This document shows positions 5,529 to 10,890 of a stretch of 10,890 bases of DNA, one piece after another. The notes under the pieces were generated by a model that searched no databases, had not been told where the DNA came from, and saw only the letters and a list, made by a program, of their open reading frames with translations. Position 1 is the stretch's first letter. Each line of letters begins with the position of its first letter. The stretch is taken from contig JALGZR010000120.1 in NCBI GenBank assembly GCA_025774805.1, positions 1 through 10,890 on the forward strand, in the 5' to 3' direction. Origin of the DNA: a bacterium (GTDB lineage Bacteria; ARS69). The translations under genes were made by a program, and so were the position numbers.

Positions 5529-7193
5529 GTGAACGCGCGAACCGGCGTGCGTCCCCGCGAAGGAGTGTTCGCCATCTCATCCGCTCCCCTGGCCCTCGTC
5601 AACGGCCTCCTCCTTCCCTCCCGATCGGACGGAGCCGATTCGGTCCTGATGGCCTCGGGGCGGATCCGCCTCGTCGGTTCCCGCCGGTCGATTGCGCAGG
5701 CGACGCCCTCCGGGACCCCGGTGATCGATCTCGCGGGGCGCGCGCTCGTTCCCGGGTTTCAGGACGCCCATTTCCACTTCTTCCAGGCGGGCCTTCTCGA
5801 ATCGAGACCTTCGCTCGACGCGTGCGGCTCGCGCGAGGAGGCGCTCGACGCGATCCGGGACGCGGCGGGGGACTTGACGGCCCGGCCGGGCGACGATCCT
5901 CTCATCGTCGAGCGCTGGGACTCGTCCCGATGGCCCGACGATCGACCGCCCACGCGGGACGAGCTGGACGCCATTCGGTCCGATCTACCGATTCTGGCCC
6001 GACGGGTCTGCGGACACGTCGCGGTCGGGAATCGGGCGGGGCTTCGCCTCCTCGCGGCGCGCGGGGGGCGGCAGGGCATCGACTTCCAGACGGGATGGTG
6101 TGCCGAGGGTCCGGTGCTCGCGATAGACGGCCTTTTCGCTCCATCCCCCGAGGGATCCCGCGTCGCCCTCGAGACCGCGGGGCGGCTCTGCCTCTCCAGG
6201 GGCATCACCGCCGTCGGGGACTTCTTCCGGCGGGGGGACCACGCTCGCTACCGGCACTTCCGACAATCGGCCCGCCTTCCCGTTCGCGTCGAGGGGTATC
6301 TCCTCGAGGAGTCGCTCGGAGAAGAAGAGGTCCGAGAGCTGCCGCCGCCCACGGAGGACTTCGCGATCCGGGGAGTCAAGCTGTTCGCCGACGGCTCCAT
6401 CGGGGGACGAACCGCCGCCGTCGGAGAGGAGTACGCCGACCGACCGGGAGAGTACGGGATTCTCCTGTACTCGGACGACGAGCTCGCCGCCGCCGTCCGG
6501 CAGGCGCACGACCGGGGAATGGCCGTCGCGGTGCACGCCATCGGAGATCGGGCCATCGCACAGGTCCTGAATGCGTTCGGTCGCCTGCCCGGACGCGAGA
6601 TCGCCGCCCGCGGCCACCGGATCGAGCACTTCGAGCTCGCGCTTCCCGAGCACTTCGATCGCCTGGTCGGGCTCGGAGTCCGTCCCTGCATGCAGCCGAA
6701 CTTCGTGGGGAGGTGGGCCGGGCCCGGGGGACTCTACGAGACCGCCCTGGGTCGCGGCCGGGTGCGCTCCATGAATCGATTCCGGACGGCGCGGGACCTC
6801 CGGACGGGGGTCTTCTTCGGATCGGACGGGATGCCCGTGTCTCCGCTCTACGGCATTCGCTCGGCGGTCCACCATCCGGTGAAAAGGGAGCGCCTCGACC
6901 CGGAAGAGGCGCTCGCGCTCTACACCGCGGCGGCGACGGAGGTCTTCCCGGACCGGGACACCGGCCGCATCGAGCCGGGGGCCGAGGCCGACCTCACGGT
7001 TCTGCCGGGAGGGATCGAGGTACTGACCGGCGCCGCGCCCGACGACGGCCCGGACGAGGTCGCGATCACCGTCCGGGCGGGGCGCATCGTTCACCGATGG
7101 AACGACGGTGAGGCTCCGGCGCCGGAAGGGGTCGCGTTTCCGCGGGAGGCGGCCCGCAATCAGGAAACGCTTGAGGGGTTCTCGGACGACTGA
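5529..7193 (+). CDS. YtcJ-like metal-dependent amidohydrolase (amidohydrolase family 3)
   Basis: A hydrolase of the amidohydrolase superfamily, YtcJ subgroup; substrate unknown, probably a C-N or ester bond in a small molecule. Up to 554 residues, normal for the group. An N-terminal beta-sandwich strand (LALVNGLLLP, MASGRIRLVGS) leads to PGFQDAHFHF with metal ligands His81 and His83. GVKLFADGSIGGRTA follows (Lys284, the probable bridging lysine), then VAVHAIGDRA (His336), HRIEHFEL (His367) and FGSDGMPVSPLYG (Asp433). A C-terminal sandwich strand (GRIEPGAEADLTVL) closes the fold. All ligands are present. No signal peptide is evident. The start is uncertain: GTG at 5529 has no ribosome site, and GTGs at 5547 and 5565 are in frame; the domain itself begins near residue 20. 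It leads a group with a second EIIA gene and rpiA. Confidence 0.88.
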   Translation: MNARTGVRPREGVFAISSAPLALVNGLLLPSRSDGADSVLMASGRIRLVGSRRSIAQATPSGTPVIDLAGRALVPGFQDAHFHFFQAGLLESRPSLDACGSREEALDAIRDAAGDLTARPGDDPLIVERWDSSRWPDDRPPTRDELDAIRSDLPILARRVCGHVAVGNRAGLRLLAARGGRQGIDFQTGWCAEGPVLAIDGLFAPSPEGSRVALETAGRLCLSRGITAVGDFFRRGDHARYRHFRQSARLPVRVEGYLLEESLGEEEVRELPPPTEDFAIRGVKLFADGSIGGRTAAVGEEYADRPGEYGILLYSDDELAAAVRQAHDRGMAVAVHAIGDRAIAQVLNAFGRLPGREIAARGHRIEHFELALPEHFDRLVGLGVRPCMQPNFVGRWAGPGGLYETALGRGRVRSMNRFRTARDLRTGVFFGSDGMPVSPLYGIRSAVHHPVKRERLDPEEALALYTAAATEVFPDRDTGRIEPGAEADLTVLPGGIEVLTGAAPDDGPDEVAITVRAGRIVHRWNDGEAPAPEGVAFPREAARNQETLEGFSDD

Positions 7194-7242
7194 TACCCTC
7201 CCGCGTTTCGTCGAGTCGCCAATCCGCTCCCGCCCTCTCGGG

Positions 7243-7264
7243 CCCTCTCGAGTCGTCGCGAGGG
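7243..7264 (+). other. Stem-loop in the leader of the second EIIA gene
   Basis: CCCTCTCG and CGCGAGGG, six bases apart, pair at seven of eight positions. The right arm overlaps the purine-rich GAGGGAG (7260-7266), the nearest Shine-Dalgarno-like sequence to the ATG at 7282, although that is about 15 bases away. No T-run follows. Possible leader structure; weak support. Confidence 0.3.
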
Positions 7265-7281
7265 AGTCCTTCAACGCTCCG

Positions 7282-7746
7282 ATGCTCTCCGAACTCCTCG
7301 ATCTCGAACGGATCCGGATCCCGCTCGCGTCCGAGACCAAACCGGACGTGTTGCGGGAGCTCGTCTCACTCATCCCGGGGCGAGACGACGCGGACGTCCA
7401 AGAGGAGCTCCTTCAGGCCGTGCTCGATCGGGAGAGCCGCCTGTCCACGGGCATCGGGCAGGGCGTGGCCATCCCGCACGGGAAGAGCGAGCTCGTCGAC
7501 TCGATGGAGGTCACGCTCGGGATCAGCGCGAAGCCGATCGAGTACGACGCCCTCGACGGGGAGCCGGTGGAGATCTTCTTCCTCCTCCTCTCTCCCCCCG
7601 ATCTCTCGGGTCCTCACATCAAGGCGCTCGCCCAGATCTCCCGTCTGCTCTCGTCGCACGACATCCGCGATCGACTTGCCGAGGCGGAGAGCGCGGACCA
7701 GGCGCTCGATCTGATTCGGGAGGGCGAGGCTCTCCTCGGAGAGTGA
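7282..7746 (+). CDS. ptsN: PTS EIIA domain protein, nitrogen-regulatory type (PtsN-like), paralogue 2
   Basis: A 154-residue stand-alone EIIA domain, a second PtsN-like protein about 2 kb from the first and on the other strand. The phosphorylated histidine is His66 in GVAIPHGKSE, and the second conserved histidine, His112, is kept in GPHIKALAQISRLL; the first paralogue has Tyr there. The two proteins share the fold and motifs but differ widely elsewhere, so this is not a recent duplication. The ATG at 7282 fits the family start (LSELLDLERI); its ribosome site is poorly spaced. The open frame runs back into the amidohydrolase gene at 7108, but that part is a shadow. It lies 88 bases after the amidohydrolase and 31 before rpiA, so it is likely cotranscribed with both. 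A role linking phosphate flux to sugar metabolism is only inferred. Confidence 0.9.
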   Translation: MLSELLDLERIRIPLASETKPDVLRELVSLIPGRDDADVQEELLQAVLDRESRLSTGIGQGVAIPHGKSELVDSMEVTLGISAKPIEYDALDGEPVEIFFLLLSPPDLSGPHIKALAQISRLLSSHDIRDRLAEAESADQALDLIREGEALLGE

Positions 7747-7777
7747 GCCCTCGCCGACCATCGGAAGAGGGACGACG

Positions 7778-8491
7778 ATGTCCGTGCAGGAGGAACGGAA
7801 GCGCGAGGTCGGGCGGCGGGCCGCCGAGCTCGTCCGCGACGGCATGGTGGTCGGGCTCGGCACGGGATCCACCGCGAACCATTTCATCGACCGTCTCGGA
7901 GAGCGCGTTCGGGAGAGCCTGCAGATCCGCGCGGTGCCCACGTCGCAGCGAACGGCCGACCGAGCGGAGGCCCTCGGGATCGAACTCGTGACGCTCGAGA
8001 AGTGTCCGCGGCTCGATTTGGCGATCGACGGAGCGGACCAGATCGACCCCGACGGAAACCTGATCAAGGGACTCGGAGGCGCCCTGCTGCGCGAGAAGCG
8101 GGTCGCGCGGGCGGCCCGGGAGTTCGTGGTGATCGCGGACGCCTCCAAAGAGGTCAGTCACCTCGGCATCGGGTGCCCGATCCCCGTCGAGGTGGAGGCC
8201 ATCCGGCAGGAAGAGGTGTCGAGATCGCTCCGGGCGCTCGGGGGGGACCCCCGTCCTCGGATGCGGGACGGTCGACTCTATCGGACCGACAACGGAAACC
8301 CCATCCTCGACACCCACTTCGACGGGGTGGGCGATCCGTTCGTCCTGGAGGAGCACCTGAACTCCCTCCCCGGGGTCCTCGAGAACGGCCTGTTCCCGGG
8401 GATGGCCCACCGCATTCTGATCGCGGACCGGTCCGGTGTCCGCGAGTGGATCCCCCCTACCCGGCCGGAAACCGACCGCCAGGATCCCTAG
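7778..8491 (+). CDS. rpiA: Ribose-5-phosphate isomerase A
   Basis: Interconverts ribose 5-phosphate and ribulose 5-phosphate in the non-oxidative pentose phosphate pathway, in the cytoplasm. The 237 residues are slightly longer than the roughly 220 of E. coli RpiA because of a polar C-terminal tail. Motifs are intact: GLGTGSTANHF near 26 (phosphate binding), AIDGADQID with Asp84 and Asp87, LIKGLGGALLREK with Lys97 and the catalytic base Glu106, DNGNPILD near 169 and GVLENGLF near 199. The ATG at 7778 has GAGGG six bases upstream. It is the last gene of the amidohydrolase-EIIA-rpiA group. Its TAG stop (8489-8491) is the TAG of dispersed repeat copy C, so the repeat may have shifted the original end; the tail after residue about 226 looks unconserved. 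Confidence 0.96.
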   Translation: MSVQEERKREVGRRAAELVRDGMVVGLGTGSTANHFIDRLGERVRESLQIRAVPTSQRTADRAEALGIELVTLEKCPRLDLAIDGADQIDPDGNLIKGLGGALLREKRVARAAREFVVIADASKEVSHLGIGCPIPVEVEAIRQEEVSRSLRALGGDPRPRMRDGRLYRTDNGNPILDTHFDGVGDPFVLEEHLNSLPGVLENGLFPGMAHRILIADRSGVREWIPPTRPETDRQDP

Positions 8492-8512
8492 CCCGCATCT
8501 CTCACCAGGCTC
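8488..8512 (+). repeat. Dispersed intergenic repeat, copy C
   Basis: Reads CTAGCCCGCATCTCTCACC then AGGCTC and GTCGCG. Same orientation as copy A, and again its TAG is the stop codon of the gene it follows (rpiA). Confidence 0.75.
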
Positions 8513-8589
8513 GTCGCGAGGTTTCCGCTACCGGTTTGTCCCGCAATGGATTCCGTCGAAGGCCCGGCGACAGGAGCGGAGGATTCCAG

Positions 8590-8618
8590 TTGAGATACTC
8601 TATCCATGCGCTTAATAT
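8590..8618 (+). promoter_or_regulatory. Sigma-70 type promoter of the XRE regulator gene
   Basis: TTGAGA (8590-8595, five of six -35 bases) and TAATAT (8613-8618, four of six -10 bases) are separated by exactly 17 bases, in an AT-rich patch that stands out from its GC-rich surroundings. Transcription would start near 8625, leaving a leader of about 45 bases before the ATG at 8670. The regulator may also bind here itself, but I see no clear operator. Confidence 0.6.
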
Positions 8619-8669
8619 TCTAGGGGTGCAGCTTGCGTCGCCGCAGAAAGTGCATCCGGGGAGGAAGTC

Positions 8670-9017
8670 ATGCACCCGATCGGCAAGAACATCAAGATTC
8701 TCCGTCAAATGCAGGGGGTGACCCAGACGCGGCTGGCTGAGGCGGTCGGCGTAGCCCCGGCGTACATCAGCCAGATTGAGTCCATGATCCGGGTTCCGAG
8801 TGTGAAGGTCACCCATCGGATCGCAGAGGCCCTCGGCACGACCGTGGGGACGCTCCTGGGTGAGAATCCCGAGGCGAGCTCCGAGGGGCGTCTCTCCAAG
8901 CTCGAGCAGATTCACCTCCTGAAGCGCCTCGTGCTCGAGCTCGAGGCCGAGCTCGAGGTGGAGCAGGCGAAGAAGGGTCCGACGGGGATCCGCGCCGCCG
9001 GAGGCGGCGCGGCCTGA
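8670..9017 (+). CDS. XRE-family helix-turn-helix transcriptional regulator with C-terminal coiled coil
   Basis: A 115-residue DNA-binding protein. Residues about 6-63 form a Cro/CI-type HTH_3 domain: IGKNIKILRQMQGVTQTRLAEAVGVAPAYISQIE-like helices with the TQTRLAEAVGV turn and a recognition helix near 30-38, ending in ALGTTVGTLLGE, all as in the SinR/XRE family. After a short linker, residues about 75-101 are rich in Leu and Glu (QIHLLKRLVLELEAELEVEQ) with heptad spacing, a probable dimerising coiled coil. The tail is Gly/Ala-rich. The ATG has GGAGG five bases upstream. Its own promoter lies at 8590. Targets are unknown; the nucleotidase gene downstream is the obvious neighbour, but that gene probably has its own promoter. 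No toxin or phage gene accompanies it. Confidence 0.93.
   Translation: MHPIGKNIKILRQMQGVTQTRLAEAVGVAPAYISQIESMIRVPSVKVTHRIAEALGTTVGTLLGENPEASSEGRLSKLEQIHLLKRLVLELEAELEVEQAKKGPTGIRAAGGGAA
8990..9012 (+). other. Strong stem-loop at the 3' end of the XRE gene
   Basis: CCGCGCCGCC and GGCGGCGCGG, three bases apart, form a perfect ten-base stem ending three bases before the stop codon. It encodes the Gly/Ala tail. No T-run follows, so it is not a classical intrinsic terminator. It may slow polymerase or protect the mRNA end. Confidence 0.5.
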
Positions 9018-9138
9018 TCCCGGCGGCGGAGGGCTCGCCACCGGCCGGATCCCGGGGCGGAAGACGACGCGGCGTGGTCCGTGCACCGCTCCGCCGCGTC
9101 CTTCCCGTGTGAACCCGCCCTCACCTTTCGGCGCAGAC

Positions 9139-9166
9139 TTGCCGATCTTTGTAATCCATTCAGAAT
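9139..9166 (+). promoter_or_regulatory. Possible promoter of the 5'-nucleotidase gene
   Basis: TTGCCG (9139-9144) and CAGAAT (9161-9166) are 16 bases apart, each matching four of six consensus bases, in an AT-rich patch (about 9137-9180) inside GC-rich DNA. TGTAAT at 9150-9155 is a better -10 hexamer but lacks a good -35. The patch has low GC at third codon positions in the nucleotidase frame, which argues it is noncoding. Confidence 0.35.
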
Positions 9167-9224
9167 TCCGACATCTTCGATTCCGTCCCGCGACCGCGCG
9201 CTGTCCACGGAGACCCGTCTGCCG

Positions 9225-10694
9225 GTGCCGACCCCTTTCCTCCCCGACCCGTTCCCCGAGTACCGGGCGACTCCCGCGGCGCTCCCCGCTGGGATTCCGA
9301 GGGATCAACGGGTTTTCGTGAACCGGAATCTGCGGATGCGCTCGATCGACGCGGTCGGATTCGATCTCGACTACACATTGGCCCACTACCGCATCTGGGA
9401 GCTCGACGATCTCGCGTTTCGCCTCACGAAACGCAAGCTCGTCGAGAAACGGGGTCACCCCGAGGAGATCCTCGCCATCCCGTTCGATCCGGAATTCGTG
9501 GTGCGGGGGCTCGTCATCGATCGCCGCCGCGGCAACATCCTCAAGATGGACTATCACAACTACGTCGTGCGGGCCTTCCACGGTCGCGAGGCCCTGACGG
9601 ACGAGGAGCGGAAGCGCTCCTACCGGGCCCGGCGCATCCGTACCTCGGCCAGAGCCTATGTCTCGGTCGACACGCTGTTCCACCTGCCGGAGGTCTACCT
9701 CTACCTCGCCCTCGTCGACTTCTACGAGGAGCGACGCCGTCCCGACTACGGGGCCCTCTACCAGGACGTCCGGGACATGATCGACGAGGCCCACGCGGAC
9801 GGCTCCATCAAATCGGAGATCCAATCGGACCCGTCCCGTTTCGTCTCCCCCGATCCCCGACTGGCCAGGTTCCTCGAGAGTCTCCGGAGCGCGGGGAAGA
9901 AGGTCTTCGTCCTGACGAACTCGGAGCTCTACTACACCGACGTCCTTCTCTCCTTCCTCCTCGATGGTGGGGAGGGCCCGAGCTGGGACTCCCGGTTCGA
10001 TCTCGTCGTGGTGGAGTCGGGAAAGCCGGACTTCTTTCGGGAGCGGAGCGAGGAGGGATTGCAGAGAGTCGACTGGATTCGCGAGACCCCGGTGTTCCGG
10101 GGAGGCGACGTCTGGTCGTTCGAGCGGGAGCTCGGCTTGCACGGGGACTCGATCCTCTACTGGGGTGATCACACGTACGGGGACATTCTCCGATCGAAGA
10201 AGAGCGTCGGCTGGCGGACCGCGATGATCATCCCGGAGCTCGAGAGCGAGATTCGCGCCACGGATCGTATGAGCACCGAGCAGACCGATCTGACGGAGGC
10301 CCTCGAATACCGGGACCGCATCGAGGTCGAGGAGCATCGGATCCGACTCGAGATCCGCCGCCTCACCGCGGTGAGCGAGGAGTCCCGCGCGAGCGCGGCG
10401 GCGGTGCGGCGCGAGGTCGAGCGGAAGCTGGACAGCCACCGGGAGCACCTGACGCGGATAGGAAAGGAAAAGGAACAGGTTCACCGCCGCATCGCCGAGC
10501 TCGACGATCGCTGCAACCGGGAACACAACCGGTACTGGGGTCCGTTGTTCCGGGAACGGAACGCGATTACGCGCTTTGGCCATCAGGTGAAGGACTTCGC
10601 GTGTATCTATACGAGCCGGGTGTCGAACTTCCTGCACTACCCGATCAACACGTACTTCCGGTCACCGGTGGAGCGGCTCCCTCACGAGTTCTGA
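9225..10694 (+). CDS. HAD-superfamily 5'-nucleotidase, cN-II-like (HAD-IG family)
   Basis: Cytosolic purine 5'-nucleotidase type enzyme that removes phosphate from nucleoside monophosphates (IMP/GMP in the eukaryotic relatives). With the start at GTG 9225 it has 489 residues. HAD motifs: GFDLDYTLAHY with nucleophile Asp47 and Asp49, VFVLTNS with Thr231, Lys267 in VESGKP, and YWGDHTYGDILRSKK with Asp315 and Asp320. These match human cN-II Asp52/Asp54, Thr249, Lys292 and Asp351/Asp356. Residues about 340-432 form a long charged coiled-coil stretch, followed by a conserved-looking aromatic end (FACIYTSRVSNFLHYPINTYF). The frame is open back to GTG 9081, but codons there are AT-rich at third positions and overlap a possible promoter, so I prefer 9225; no ribosome site is decisive. 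It ends two bases before repeat copy D. Confidence 0.9.
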   Translation: MPTPFLPDPFPEYRATPAALPAGIPRDQRVFVNRNLRMRSIDAVGFDLDYTLAHYRIWELDDLAFRLTKRKLVEKRGHPEEILAIPFDPEFVVRGLVIDRRRGNILKMDYHNYVVRAFHGREALTDEERKRSYRARRIRTSARAYVSVDTLFHLPEVYLYLALVDFYEERRRPDYGALYQDVRDMIDEAHADGSIKSEIQSDPSRFVSPDPRLARFLESLRSAGKKVFVLTNSELYYTDVLLSFLLDGGEGPSWDSRFDLVVVESGKPDFFRERSEEGLQRVDWIRETPVFRGGDVWSFERELGLHGDSILYWGDHTYGDILRSKKSVGWRTAMIIPELESEIRATDRMSTEQTDLTEALEYRDRIEVEEHRIRLEIRRLTAVSEESRASAAAVRREVERKLDSHREHLTRIGKEKEQVHRRIAELDDRCNREHNRYWGPLFRERNAITRFGHQVKDFACIYTSRVSNFLHYPINTYFRSPVERLPHEF

Positions 10695-10695
10695 C

Positions 10696-10720
10696 GAGCC
10701 CGGTGAGAAATGCAGGCTAG
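10696..10720 (-). repeat. Dispersed intergenic repeat, copy D (inverted)
   Basis: The reverse complement reads CTAGCCTGCATTTCTCACC then GGGCTC. It starts one base after the TGA stop of the nucleotidase gene. Orientation is opposite to copies A and C. Confidence 0.75.
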
Positions 10721-10737
10721 CCTCGATCCGTCAGAAA

Positions 10738-10890
10738 ATCTCGAGGGAAAACGCACGAGAGCGCGTCAGCCGGGGTCGCGTGCAGCCCGAGCCAAGCGGA
10801 GCTTATCTCACGATAAGTGAGTATTGGCGAGGGCGAGCACGGCCGCGGATGGCATGCTATCGTGCGAGCGCCAGCGCTTTTTGCCGAGAT
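10738..10890. repeat. Large imperfect palindrome, MITE-like, at the right edge
   Basis: The region folds on itself around 10809. The centre is CTTATC-TCAC-GATAAG (10802-10817), flanked symmetrically by GCCAA (10791-10795) and TTGGC (10824-10828). Further out, 10752-10771 matches the reverse complement of 10847-10866 at 15 of 20 bases (CGCACGA...), with matching GTGC and GCCC blocks between. The ends ATCTCG (10738-10743) and CGAGAT (10885-10890) are also inverted, each with an A- or T-run just inside. The right arm carries about ten extra bases. It has no gene. The element may extend past the edge. A non-autonomous transposable element or a structured RNA are both possible. Confidence 0.55.

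Noticed and set aside
8936-8966. Repeated GAGCTCGAG units, possibly an operator.
   Set aside because: They are codons for the Leu/Glu-rich coiled coil of the XRE protein, so the repetition follows from the protein sequence.
8502-10637. A 711-codon open frame on the minus strand.
   Set aside because: It lies antisense to the XRE gene and the nucleotidase, whose motifs are intact. Its product has no recognisable domain. Long antisense frames are expected in GC-rich genes.
10867-10882. AGCG/CGCT stem with five T residues, resembling an intrinsic terminator.
   Set aside because: The stem is only four bases and the T-run coincides with the inverted A-run of the palindromic element, which explains it better.

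Overview
The window is strongly GC-rich, with G or C at most third codon positions in the real genes. It carries a compact set of bacterial genes. A lipoprotein signal with a cysteine acceptor, an M23 endopeptidase of MepM type and two nitrogen-PTS type EIIA proteins suggest a Gram-negative (diderm) bacterium. I cannot place it in a phylum from these genes. No rRNA, tRNA, CRISPR array, transposase or phage gene is visible.

Layout. (1) Positions 1-1978, minus strand: a SAM hydroxide adenosyltransferase (DUF62 family) gene overlaps by four bases an M23 lipoprotein endopeptidase gene that runs off the left edge. (2) 2133-3326, plus strand: a complete thiolase, divergent from (1). (3) 5263 down to 3337, minus strand: an EIIA (PtsN-like) protein, a PP2C phosphatase and a small exported TPR protein, probably one transcription unit with a signalling theme. 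It converges on the thiolase. (4) 5529-8491, plus strand: a YtcJ-like amidohydrolase, a second PtsN-like EIIA protein and ribose-5-phosphate isomerase A (rpiA), probably one operon. (5) 8670-9017: a small XRE-type regulator behind a recognisable sigma-70 type promoter. (6) 9225-10694: a cN-II-like HAD 5'-nucleotidase with a long coiled coil. (7) 10695-10890: noncoding, filled by repeats.

How the genes work together. The metabolic genes are generic: SAM hydrolysis, acyl-CoA thiolysis or condensation, pentose phosphate isomerisation and nucleotide dephosphorylation. The two PtsN-like proteins and the PP2C phosphatase point to phosphorylation-based regulation; their partners (enzyme I, NPr, kinases) are not in the window. 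No defence or biosynthetic cluster is present.

The most unusual content is between the genes. A dispersed repeat of about 25 bp with the core CTAGCCTGCRTYTCTSACC occurs at four gene boundaries, once as an inverted pair. It supplies the stop codons of three genes. A separate imperfect palindrome of about 150 bp fills the right edge. Both look like non-autonomous repeat families. Other points are non-consensus residues at conserved positions (His to Asp in the SAM hydrolase, His to Tyr in one EIIA) and a hairpin that would hide the ribosome binding site of the TPR gene.
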